Source: S012-109 sp964425105 (lineage in GTDB: Bacteria; Pseudomonadota; Gammaproteobacteria; SZUA-140). From it: a DNA stretch of 6,508 bases. Positions 1 through 5,600 of the stretch are shown here, one piece after another. A program made the translations under genes and the position numbers. The number at the start of each line of letters is the position of its first letter. The stretch's first letter is position 1. Under the pieces are notes generated by a model, which saw only the letters and a list, made by a program, of their open reading frames with translations, was not told the DNA's origin and made no database searches. The stretch spans positions 1 through 6,508 of the forward strand of contig CAYRLE010000105.1 of the NCBI GenBank assembly GCA_964425105.1. Reading direction: 5' to 3'.

Positions 1-100
1 TCCCTATACGTTTAGAATAGTTAGCTATACGTGAAGGCTTTCATCGTTGACTGAGGTGTTATCGCCCGAACGGGTAAATAAGTATAAAAAGGATGCATCT
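1..100 (+). other. Upstream region of the cytochrome c gene
   Basis: AT-richer leader with no gene visible. It contains an exact 8-bp direct repeat, CTATACGT, at 4-11 and 25-32, spaced 21 bp start to start (about two helical turns). A short inverted repeat CCCG-AA-CGGG lies at 65-74. A TTGACT resembling a -35 box sits at 47-52, but no -10 hexamer follows at 16-18 bp. TAAATA at 75-80 is too far from it, and TATAAA at 83-88 overlaps the ribosome binding site. I therefore do not call a promoter; it may also begin left of the window. Confidence 0.4.
88..93 (+). promoter_or_regulatory. Ribosome binding site of the cytochrome c gene
   Basis: AAAGGA lies 7 nt before the ATG at 101. It decides the start: the same frame is open back to a TTG at 47, but that start would put 18 mostly polar residues ahead of the signal peptide and has no Shine-Dalgarno sequence. 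Confidence 0.65.
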
Positions 101-751
101 ATGACCAAAAAAACATCTGTTGTGCTTGCGCTTTGGGGGTTATTGATTTCGTTTGTTTCCGGCAGCGCCTTCGCTGCCTTCGAGGGAGGGGATCCTGCTG
201 CAGGAGAGGCCAAGGCGGCCTTGTGCGCCGGTTGCCATGGGGGTGACGGCAACAGCCCCGATGCCACCTTCCCGCGCCTGGCCGGCCAGTACGAGGGTTA
301 TATCGTCAAGCAGATCCGTGATTTTCAGAAGGGTGTGCGCGCCAACAACGACACCATGGCGGGCATGGCGGCAACCGTGGCCACCGTCCAGGACGCCAAG
401 GACATCGCCGCCTATTTTCACAAGCAGAAGATGGTCAAGAAGCCGCTGACGGCAGTCGACAAGAATCTTGCCGCCAAGGGTGAAAAGCTGTTCAAGAATG
501 GCAACCCCAGGACAGGTGTCTACGGCTGCATCAACTGTCATGGTCCGCGCGGCAAGGGCAAGTCGAAGAAAATCACCCAATTCCCGGTCATCGGCGGTCA
601 GCATCGAGACTACATCATCAAGGAATTGAAGGATTTCAAGGCCGGCAGAAGGGCCAATGATCCCGGCGGCATGATGGCGGATATCGCCAAACGCCTCAGC
701 GATGATGAGATTCGGGCAGTGGCCGAGTATCTCTCGGCGCAGCTGCCGTAG
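101..751 (+). CDS. Dihaem cytochrome c4-type periplasmic cytochrome
   Basis: Predicted 216-residue secreted c-type cytochrome with two haem domains. The N-terminus is a signal peptide: MTKK, then a hydrophobic stretch at about residues 7-21, then an SAFA/A cleavage site after residue 25. The first haem motif is CAGCH (42-46), followed by the typical PRLAGQ stretch (58-63) and candidate axial Met 86 or 89. The second is CINCH (143-147), followed by PVIGGQ (162-167) and candidate axial Met 191 or 192. Two similar halves of about 100 residues and this overall length fit cytochrome c4, which shuttles electrons from the bc1 complex to terminal oxidases in Gammaproteobacteria. The haem-binding and export features are seen directly; the exact redox partners are inferred. 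The gene stands alone here and converges on the ABC ATPase gene. Other class I dihaem cytochromes, for example subunits of sulfur-oxidising enzymes, are possible alternatives. Confidence 0.9.
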   Translation: MTKKTSVVLALWGLLISFVSGSAFAAFEGGDPAAGEAKAALCAGCHGGDGNSPDATFPRLAGQYEGYIVKQIRDFQKGVRANNDTMAGMAATVATVQDAKDIAAYFHKQKMVKKPLTAVDKNLAAKGEKLFKNGNPRTGVYGCINCHGPRGKGKSKKITQFPVIGGQHRDYIIKELKDFKAGRRANDPGGMMADIAKRLSDDEIRAVAEYLSAQLP

Positions 752-774
752 CAACACAAAGCGGGAGAGTCTCT

Positions 775-802
775 CGCCATGCCGGCGTCCGCCGGCATGG
801 CG
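775..802. terminator. 13-bp perfect inverted repeat between convergent genes
   Basis: The arms at 775-787 and 790-802 are exact reverse complements (CGCCATGCCGGCG and its complement) around a TC centre. It begins 23 bases after the cytochrome stop codon and lies before the convergent ATPase stop. Neither strand has a clear T-tract after the stem, so it is not a textbook rho-independent terminator. It could still stop transcription, block the opposing transcript, or protect the mRNA 3' end. A smaller palindrome GAGAG-T-CTCTC (765-775) abuts it. Confidence 0.55.
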
Positions 803-819
803 GCCAATAGTAACCAGAA

Positions 820-845
820 CGGCTGGCGGGCTTACCCGCTGGCCG
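820..845 (-). terminator. Inverted repeat over the ATPase stop codon
   Basis: Arms at 820-830 and 835-845 pair over 11 bp, two of them G-T wobbles on the plus strand, around a CTTA loop. The loop contains the TAA stop of the ABC ATPase (834-832 on the minus strand). One arm is therefore coding and the other is the start of the 3' untranslated region. After the stem, the minus strand reads TTCTGGTTACTATT, which is only mildly T-rich. It is a candidate 3' end signal for the argD-argF-ATPase transcript. Confidence 0.4.
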
Positions 846-1902
846 TTTGTGTTTCCGGGGTGCTGGGGAAGGCCACCAGATGGTCGGCGGCGATGCGGAT
901 ACCCACGGTCTCACCCACCTCGTGGTGATAGTGGCTGGGGAACAGGGACAGCAGACGGTTGCCGGTGGGCAGTTTCAGGGTGTAGAGGATTTCCGCCCCC
1001 TTGAAGGCCTTGAGTACGATCTCTCCGCGCAACGGGCTGTCAGGGTCGGGCACCACATCGTCGGGGCGCAACAGCACGTCCACCTCTGAACCTGGTGGCC
1101 AGGGGTAGGCCCGGTCGCCTTGGATGATGCCAACTTCTGTCTGTACCCGCTCGGCGCTCAGCAGGGTGCCCCTGAGGAACACCCCCTGGCCGATGAAGTC
1201 GGCCACGAAGCGGCTGGCGGGCTCGTGGTAGAGATTGAAGGGGGTGTCCCACTGCAGGATGCGCCCCTCGTTCATGATGCCCACCATGTCGCCCAGGGCG
1301 AAGGCCTCGTGCTGGTCATGGGTGACCAGCACAGTGGTGATGCCGCGCGCCATCAGCAGTTCACGGATTTCCATGCCCAGGCGCTCGCGCAGGTCGATAT
1401 CCAGATTGGAGAAGGGCTCATCCAGCAGGATCAGCTTTGGTCGTGCGGCCAGGGCGCGCGCCAGGGCCACGCGCTGCTGCTGGCCACCGGACAACTCATG
1501 GGGATAGCGCTTGCCATAGCCCGTCAGCCCCACTGTTTCCAGCAGCTGGGCAGCGGCCGCGTCGCGTTCCTGGCGGCTCTTGTTGCGGATCCCAAAGCAG
1601 ATGTTTTCCTTGACGTTGAGATGGGGAAACAGGGCATAGTCCTGGAACACCAGGCCCAGACCGCGCTTGTGGGGCGGCGTCATGTGCCCCCGTTGTGACA
1701 GCACTTTTCCGTCCAGGATGATCTCACCGGCGACCACCGGCTCCAGTCCGGCGATGGCGCGCAGCACCGTGGTCTTGCCGCAACCGCTGGGGCCCAGCAG
1801 GCAGACGATCTGGTGTTGGTTGGCGTGGAAGGAAAGATTCTGGACGATGGTATGGCCGTGATAACGGCAGGCGATGTCTCTGATATCCAGCAGTGCGGTC
1901 AC
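832..1902 (-). CDS. ABC transporter ATP-binding protein, FbpC/PotA-like importer family
   Basis: Predicted 356-residue cytoplasmic ATPase that would power an importer in the inner membrane. The nucleotide-binding domain is complete: Walker A GPSGCGKTT (37-45, Lys43), Q-loop Gln87, signature LSGGQQQR (137-144), Walker B LILLDEP (157-163, Asp161 and Glu162), D-loop SNLD (165-168) and switch His195 in VTHDQHEA. The C-terminal part, from about residue 255, contains LRPDD and looks like the TOBE/OB-type regulatory domain of the CUT1/FbpC/PotA group. The stretch around residues 220-245 (WDTPFNLYHEPASRFVADFIGQGVF) most resembles ferric-iron FbpC-type proteins, so iron(III) is my first guess; polyamine or another small solute remains possible. 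The start is GTG at 1902, overlapping the argF TGA by four bases (GTGA), which implies translational coupling. No permease or binding-protein gene is present in this window, so its partners must be elsewhere. Confidence 0.88.
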   Translation of the reverse strand: MTALLDIRDIACRYHGHTIVQNLSFHANQHQIVCLLGPSGCGKTTVLRAIAGLEPVVAGEIILDGKVLSQRGHMTPPHKRGLGLVFQDYALFPHLNVKENICFGIRNKSRQERDAAAAQLLETVGLTGYGKRYPHELSGGQQQRVALARALAARPKLILLDEPFSNLDIDLRERLGMEIRELLMARGITTVLVTHDQHEAFALGDMVGIMNEGRILQWDTPFNLYHEPASRFVADFIGQGVFLRGTLLSAERVQTEVGIIQGDRAYPWPPGSEVDVLLRPDDVVPDPDSPLRGEIVLKAFKGAEILYTLKLPTGNRLLSLFPSHYHHEVGETVGIRIAADHLVAFPSTPETQTASG

Positions 1903-2813
1903 TGGGCTGAGGTCAGGAGAAACTCCAGCAGGGCCTTCTGGGCATGGAGGCGGTTCTCCGCCTCCTCCCAGACTACGCTGCGGGGGCCATCGATGACCCC
2001 GGCGCTGACTTCCTCGCCACGATGGGCGGGAAGGCAGTGCATGAACAGGGCATCGGGGCTGGTCAGCGCCATCAGTGCTTCGTTGACCTGATAATGCTGG
2101 AAGGCCTGGCGCCGGCGGCTGTTTTCATCCTCCTGGCCCATGCTGGCCCAGACGTCGGTGACCACCAGGTCGGCGCCCCGTGCCGCCTCTGCAGGATCTC
2201 TCAGCAGGGCGACCCGTTCGCTGTTGGCTTCCAGCAGCTTGGAGTCCGGTTCGTAGCCCTGCGGCGCCGCGATACGCAACTCGAAGCCCAGCTGGCGCGC
2301 CGCGTTGATGTAGGAGTGGCACATGTTGTTGCCATCGCCGATCCAGGCCACGGTCCTGCCCTGGATATCCCCCCGTTGTTCGAAGAAGGTCTGCATGTCC
2401 GCCAGCAGCTGGCAGGGATGACAGTGATCCGAGAGCCCGTTGATGACCGGCACCCGGGAATGGGCGGCAAACAGTTCCAGGGACTCGTGGGCGTAGGTGC
2501 GCACCATGATCGCGTCCACCATGCGCGACAATACCCGGGAGGTGTCCTCGATGGGTTCCCCCCGCCCCAGCTGGGTGTCGCGTGGGGAGAGAAAGATGGC
2601 GCTGCCACCGAACTGGGCCATGGCGGACTCGAAGGAGACCCGGGTGCGGGTGGACGATTTCTCGAACACCATGGCCAGCACCTTGTTCTTCAGCGGTTCA
2701 TAAATTTCGCCCTGCTGTTGTATCGCCTTCAGTTCCGTGGCGCGCCGGATCAGGGTGCGGAACTCCTGGGAAGAGATATCCAGCAGGGTGAGAAAGTGGC
2801 GGATTGCACTCAT
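1899..2813 (-). CDS. argF: Ornithine carbamoyltransferase (anabolic)
   Basis: Predicted 304-residue cytoplasmic enzyme joining carbamoyl phosphate and ornithine to give citrulline, the sixth step of arginine synthesis. Family landmarks are all present: the carbamoyl-phosphate loop SSTRTR (53-58), HPCQ (132-135), the ornithine-side DVWASMGQE (220-228, with the SMG loop) and the catalytic HCLPAHRGEEVS (259-270, Cys260). Length matches the usual 300-335. The frame is open upstream to 2906, but I chose the ATG at 2813. It has GAGGAA 7 nt ahead, gives the typical N-terminus (MSAIRHFLTLLDIS), and avoids overlapping argD. The gene lies 22 bp after argD and overlaps the following ABC ATPase gene, so it is the middle gene of an operon. 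Pairing with argD rather than with arcA/arcC supports a biosynthetic and not a catabolic role. Confidence 0.95.
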   Translation of the reverse strand: MSAIRHFLTLLDISSQEFRTLIRRATELKAIQQQGEIYEPLKNKVLAMVFEKSSTRTRVSFESAMAQFGGSAIFLSPRDTQLGRGEPIEDTSRVLSRMVDAIMVRTYAHESLELFAAHSRVPVINGLSDHCHPCQLLADMQTFFEQRGDIQGRTVAWIGDGNNMCHSYINAARQLGFELRIAAPQGYEPDSKLLEANSERVALLRDPAEAARGADLVVTDVWASMGQEDENSRRRQAFQHYQVNEALMALTSPDALFMHCLPAHRGEEVSAGVIDGPRSVVWEEAENRLHAQKALLEFLLTSAQ

Positions 2814-2820
2814 GACAGGA

Positions 2821-2826
2821 TTCCTC
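2821..2826 (-). promoter_or_regulatory. Ribosome binding site of argF
   Basis: GAGGAA on the minus strand ends 7 nt before the argF ATG at 2813, inside the 22-bp argD-argF gap. It fixes the argF start against the longer open frame. Confidence 0.75.
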
Positions 2827-2835
2827 GGTAGCTGC

Positions 2836-4017
2836 TCAGGAAGCGGTGGCGGCAAATTCCCGGACCACCATCTCCAGCGTGGTGACGATGCGGTAAGCCT
2901 CTTCATCGCTGAGAATGAAAGGGGGCAGCAGGCGAATCACTTGCTCTGCCTGGACGCTGAGCAACAGGCGGTGTGCCAGGGCCGTGGGCATCAATTCGCT
3001 GCACGGGCGCTCCAGTTCAATGCCGATCATCAGTCCCAGACCGCGCACCTCTTTGACCAGGGGGCAATCCGCCAGGGCCTCCTGCAGGCCGTTGCGGATA
3101 CTATCGCCCAGTTCCGCCGCCCGTTCGATGAGCCCTTCCTCTTCGATGACCTGCAGCACTGCCAGGGCAGCGCTGCAGGCCAGGGGGTTGCCGCCGAAGG
3201 TGGAGCCGTGGCTGCCGGGCACGAACGCCGAAGCTGCCTCGCCCCGCGCCAGACAGGCGCCGATGGGCATGCCGTTGCCCAGTCCCTTGGCCACGGCCAT
3301 CACGTCCGGCAGGACATCGCTGTGCTGACAGGCGAACCATTTGCCGCTGCGGCCCATGCCGGTCTGGATCTCGTCGAGCATCAACAGCCAGCCCTGCTGG
3401 TTGCAGAGGCTGCGCACTGCAGCCAGGTAGTCGGGGGCGGGGATGTTGATGCCAGCCTCGCCCTGTACGGGCTCCAGCAGTACCGCTACCACATTGGGGC
3501 TGTTCTCGGCGATGATCTGCAATGCCTCGATATCATCGTAGGGCGCGCGGATGAAACCCTTTACCAGGGGCTCGAAACCAGCCTGTACCTTGCGGTTGCC
3601 GGTGGCGGAGAGGGTGGCCAGGGTGCGGCCATGGAAGCTGTTTTCCATGACGATGATGGCGGGTTCGGCAATGCCGCGCTTGTGGCCAAGGAGGCGGGCC
3701 AGCTTGATGGCGGCCTCCACTGCCTCGGCGCCGGAATTGCAGAAAAAGGCCCGCTCCATTTGCGCAACGTCGCACAACCTTTGCGCCAGCTGTTCCTGGC
3801 GGGGAATGTGGTAGAGATTGCTGCTGTGGATCAGGCGGCCTGCCTGCTCGGCCAGGGCCCGGGTTACGGCCGGGTGGGCATGACCCAGGCCACAGACACC
3901 GATGCCGCTCAGGGCGTCCAGATAGATATTGTCCTGTTCGTCCCATAGCCAGGGGCCCTCGCCTTTCACGAAGGTGACCGGCAGCCGGGCGTATGTTGCC
4001 ATCAGATGATCCGACAT
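2836..4017 (-). CDS. argD: Acetylornithine aminotransferase (PLP class III)
   Basis: Predicted 393-residue PLP enzyme converting N-acetylglutamate semialdehyde plus glutamate to N-acetylornithine; many ArgD proteins also act in lysine synthesis as succinyl-diaminopimelate transaminase. Landmarks are the N-terminal LDALSGIGVCGLGHAHP (33-49), the cofactor-phosphate region FFCNSGAEAVEAAIKLAR (91-108), FHGRT (128-132), EPVQGE (182-187), DEIQTGMGR (215-223), and Lys244 in AVAKGLGNGMPIGA, the expected Schiff-base lysine. Length is normal for ArgD. The frame is open upstream to 4308, but conserved sequence begins at MSDHLMATYARLPVTF, so I start at 4017. An in-frame ATG at 4002 is a possible alternative, and neither has a strong Shine-Dalgarno sequence. 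It is the first gene of the argD-argF-ATPase operon. Close class III relatives such as AstC or GabT are possible in principle, but the argF neighbour favours ArgD. Confidence 0.93.
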   Translation of the reverse strand: MSDHLMATYARLPVTFVKGEGPWLWDEQDNIYLDALSGIGVCGLGHAHPAVTRALAEQAGRLIHSSNLYHIPRQEQLAQRLCDVAQMERAFFCNSGAEAVEAAIKLARLLGHKRGIAEPAIIVMENSFHGRTLATLSATGNRKVQAGFEPLVKGFIRAPYDDIEALQIIAENSPNVVAVLLEPVQGEAGINIPAPDYLAAVRSLCNQQGWLLMLDEIQTGMGRSGKWFACQHSDVLPDVMAVAKGLGNGMPIGACLARGEAASAFVPGSHGSTFGGNPLACSAALAVLQVIEEEGLIERAAELGDSIRNGLQEALADCPLVKEVRGLGLMIGIELERPCSELMPTALAHRLLLSVQAEQVIRLLPPFILSDEEAYRIVTTLEMVVREFAATAS

Positions 4018-4081
4018 GGTGCGTAATCGCCAATTCAATGGGACGTTCCACCCGTCAGGGTCAGGCCGTCCGGAAAAACGG

Positions 4082-4104
4082 AAACCGCCTATTATAAGCG
4101 GATT
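4082..4104. promoter_or_regulatory. 23-bp imperfect palindrome over the argD -10 box
   Basis: An odd-length palindrome centred on 4093, with 9 of 11 base pairs complementary. The core arms are CCGC (4085-4088) and GCGG (4098-4101), the outer bases are AA/TT, and the inner half is TAT/ATA. It covers the TATAAT hexamer exactly where a repressor would sit. It does not match the E. coli ARG box (TGAAT-N4-ATTCA), so if it is an operator the regulator is unclear. Confidence 0.35.
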
Positions 4105-4118
4105 TGCGGCGGGCACAA
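4091..4118 (-). promoter_or_regulatory. Candidate sigma70-type promoter of the argD operon
   Basis: The minus strand carries a perfect TATAAT -10 box (4096-4091) with a weaker TTGTGC -35 (4118-4113) at 16 bp. The predicted transcript would start near 4084, giving an untranslated leader of about 67 nt before the argD ATG. The -35 matches only three of six consensus bases, so the site may need an activator or be moderate in strength. Confidence 0.5.
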
Positions 4119-4165
4119 ACTGCAAGGGGAGGCTGGCTGGCTCAGCACCTGGGGTGTTGAATGCC

Positions 4166-4723
4166 TTATGGTTGTGAAGTGCCGGTTTGTTGCAACATCT
4201 TCGTGACCATGCGCTCGATAGAGGGCCCCTCTGCCAGGGCCAGAATCTCGCCGTGCGTGAACCAGCGCACGGCGTGGGATTCTTCGGAAACCGTCGGCGC
4301 GGCATCAAAGTCCGCCATGAGCAGAAAGCGCACGTCGTAATGGAAGTGGGCGGATTCCTTGGCCCGGGCCGGGATGAGGTGGACGTCCACGTCGAAAACG
4401 GCCTCGCTCACGGGGCGGATTGCCGCCAGTCCGCACTCCTCGCGGGCCTCGCGCAGGGCGGTGTCCAGTACCGTGGCATCGTTTTCGATATGGCCGCCGG
4501 GCTGCAGCCAGCGATCCAGTTTGCGGTGGTGCACCAGCAGGGCGCGGCTGTATTGGGGATCGACGATCCAGGCGGAGCCCGTGACGTGGCCGCAGGCCAG
4601 CTTGCGATCATAGAAACGGGGCTGGCGGGAGATAAATTCGATGATCTGTTGCCGATACCGCGCTTCTTCCTCGCTGGCGGTTTGCAAATCTCTGAGGCGG
4701 CTCAACAGCCAGTCGGGATCCAT
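4166..4723 (-). CDS. NUDIX hydrolase domain protein
   Basis: Predicted 185-residue cytoplasmic hydrolase of the NUDIX superfamily, whose members cleave nucleoside diphosphates linked to another group. The substrate cannot be told from sequence. The Nudix box spans residues 77-99 (begins GHIEND, ends REAREECGL) with the metal-binding core Arg91-Glu92 and Glu95-Glu96 intact. The usual Glu at the sixth position after the first Gly is Ala83. WLQPGGH (72-78) ahead of the box resembles uncharacterised Nudix proteins of about 150-190 residues. The N-terminal 40 residues form a probable helical extension (MDPDWLLSRLRDLQ...). The ATG at 4723 is the only plausible start, yet no Shine-Dalgarno sequence precedes it: the leader is C-rich. 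The gene sits 45 bp after sodB with a hairpin between, and about 150 bp before argD. It may depend on read-through from sodB. Confidence 0.87.
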   Translation of the reverse strand: MDPDWLLSRLRDLQTASEEEARYRQQIIEFISRQPRFYDRKLACGHVTGSAWIVDPQYSRALLVHHRKLDRWLQPGGHIENDATVLDTALREAREECGLAAIRPVSEAVFDVDVHLIPARAKESAHFHYDVRFLLMADFDAAPTVSEESHAVRWFTHGEILALAEGPSIERMVTKMLQQTGTSQP

Positions 4724-4736
4724 ATCAGGGGGGAAG

Positions 4737-4761
4737 GGGGCCGGTGCACCGCACCGGCCCC
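4737..4761 (-). terminator. Perfect 11-bp hairpin between sodB and the NUDIX gene
   Basis: The arms at 4737-4747 (GGGGCCGGTGC) and 4751-4761 are exact reverse complements with a 3-nt loop. It starts 7 bases after the sodB stop codon (TGA, 4771-4769) and ends 13 bases before the NUDIX ATG. On the minus strand the stem is followed by CTTCCCCCCTGAT, with no U-tract, so it is probably not an intrinsic terminator in the classic sense. It could stabilise the sodB mRNA 3' end, attenuate read-through, or hide the NUDIX start region. Confidence 0.5.
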
Positions 4762-4768
4762 GGCAGCA

Positions 4769-5350
4769 TCAGGCGCCGAAGTTCTGCGCCACGAAATCCC
4801 AGTTCACCAAGTTCCAGAAGTTTTCCACGTACTTCGGACGGGCGTTGCGGTAATCGATGTAGTAGGCATGTTCCCAGACGTCACAGGTCAGCAGGGCAGT
4901 CTTGCCCTCGGTCATGGGCGTGCCGGCATTGCCAGTGCTCATGATGGCCAGGCTGCCGTCGGGGTTCTTCACCAGCCAGCCCCAGCCGGAACCGAAGGTG
5001 GTGATGGCCTTCTGGCTGAATTGTTCCTTGAACTGATCGAAGGAGCCGAAGGCTTGGTCGATGGCCTGCGCCAAGGCTCCCTCGGGTTTGCCGCCGCCGT
5101 TGGGGCTGAGGCAGTTCCAGTAGAAGGTGTGGTTCCAAACCTGGGCGGCATTGTTGAACAGCCCGCCGGATGATTTCTTGATGATGTCTTCCAGGGACAG
5201 GCCCGCGAATTCCGTGCCGGCAATGAGCTTGTTCAGATTGGTGACATAAGTCTGATGATGTTTGCCATAGTGGTATTCCAGGGTTTCCGCTGAAATATGG
5301 GGTTCCAGCGCGTTTTGTTCGTAGGGTAAAGGCGGTAGTTTGTGTTCCAT
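4769..5350 (-). CDS. sodB: Superoxide dismutase, iron type
   Basis: Predicted 193-residue cytoplasmic enzyme converting superoxide to oxygen and hydrogen peroxide. The four metal ligands are at the expected places: His27, His74, Asp157 and His161 (DVWEHAYYIDY). Gln70 in NNAAQVWNHTFYW supplies the outer-sphere glutamine from the N-terminal domain, a hallmark of the iron rather than manganese enzymes. Length equals that of E. coli SodB, and there is no signal peptide. The start at 5350 is supported by AGGAGA six bases ahead. The gene has its own promoter and a hairpin just after its stop, so it is probably mainly a single-gene transcript, although the NUDIX gene follows in the same direction. 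It is divergent from the hyuB-family gene. A cambialistic enzyme using Fe or Mn cannot be excluded. Confidence 0.96.
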   Translation of the reverse strand: MEHKLPPLPYEQNALEPHISAETLEYHYGKHHQTYVTNLNKLIAGTEFAGLSLEDIIKKSSGGLFNNAAQVWNHTFYWNCLSPNGGGKPEGALAQAIDQAFGSFDQFKEQFSQKAITTFGSGWGWLVKNPDGSLAIMSTGNAGTPMTEGKTALLTCDVWEHAYYIDYRNARPKYVENFWNLVNWDFVAQNFGA

Positions 5351-5356
5351 GTTTCT

Positions 5357-5362
5357 TCTCCT
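5357..5362 (-). promoter_or_regulatory. Ribosome binding site of sodB
   Basis: AGGAGA on the minus strand, 6 nt before the sodB ATG at 5350, followed by purine-rich spacing (AGAAAC). It is the strongest Shine-Dalgarno sequence in the window, consistent with high expression. Confidence 0.8.
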
Positions 5363-5400
5363 GTCGAATACCGGGATAACCGACCCGTTTGCTGGGACAC

Positions 5401-5429
5401 AGTGTAAAGGAGCGCCAGGGGCGATTCAA
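5401..5429 (-). promoter_or_regulatory. Sigma70-type promoter of sodB
   Basis: On the minus strand, TTGAAT (5429-5424) and TACACT (5406-5401) are separated by exactly 17 bp; each matches four of six consensus bases. The predicted start near 5394 gives a leader of about 44 nt that includes the ribosome binding site. No clear Fur box (GATAATGATAATCATTATC-like) overlaps it. Confidence 0.6.
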
Positions 5430-5470
5430 GAATAAAACGGGACTGATGAGGGTCGAGGCAATCTCCCCTC

Positions 5471-5526
5471 ACTCATCACTCATTACTCATTACTCATTAC
5501 TCATCACGCATCACTCATTACTTGTC
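5471..5526. repeat. 7-bp tandem repeat array, consensus ACTCATT/ACTCATC
   Basis: Seven consecutive heptamers occupy 5471-5519: ACTCATC, three ACTCATT, ACTCATC, ACGCATC and ACTCATT. A decayed eighth unit, ACTTGTC, covers 5520-5526. The last base alternates between T and C, and one unit has T to G at position 3. The array lies between the divergent sodB and hyuB-family genes, upstream of both, and is not coding for any recognisable gene. Similar heptamer arrays are known as short tandemly repeated repetitive sequences in some bacteria. Its length could vary by slipped-strand replication and change spacing between promoter elements. Confidence 0.85.
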
Positions 5527-5587
5527 AGTCAAAGCCTGGATACCTGTACCAAGTCGCTCAGTCCTTATTAGTCCTCAGAGGTAGTGC

Positions 5588-5593
5588 TATTAT
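5588..5593 (+). promoter_or_regulatory. Candidate -10 box of the hyuB-family gene
   Basis: TATTAT lies 7 bases before the ATG at 5601. If used, transcription would begin at or within a base or two of the start codon, giving a leaderless mRNA. No convincing -35 box is found 16-18 bp upstream (TTATTA at 5565-5570 is poor). No Shine-Dalgarno sequence precedes the ATG at a usable distance; AGAGG at 5577-5581 is 19 bases away. Confidence 0.3.
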
Positions 5594-5600
5594 TCTCCCC

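Noticed and set aside
47..100. N-terminal extension of the cytochrome from a TTG start
   Set aside because: The extension would precede a complete signal peptide, lacks a ribosome binding site, and overlaps the AAAGGA that serves the ATG at 101.
1944..2831. A 295-codon open frame on the plus strand
   Set aside because: It is antisense to argF, with no domain, no ribosome binding site and low-complexity composition typical of a reverse-strand shadow.
2737..3948. A 403-codon open frame on the plus strand
   Set aside because: It is wholly antisense to argD and the start of argF, both of which carry complete family motifs. The translation shows no recognisable domain and reflects GC-rich codon bias.
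4018..4045. ArgR operator (ARG box) ahead of argD
   Set aside because: TGAAT occurs near 4037 on the minus strand, but the partner half at the right spacing is GATTA rather than ATTCA, and no second box is adjacent.
4187..5173. A 328-codon open frame on the plus strand
   Set aside because: It spans the antisense of the NUDIX gene and sodB and crosses their intergenic hairpin. The two sense genes are clearly real.
5471..5526. CRISPR array
   Set aside because: The units are only 7 bp and directly adjacent with no spacers, so this is a simple tandem repeat.
5527..5600. tRNA or small RNA gene in the sodB-hyuB gap
   Set aside because: No cloverleaf arms, T-loop GTTCRA pattern or stable hairpin followed by a T-tract was found.
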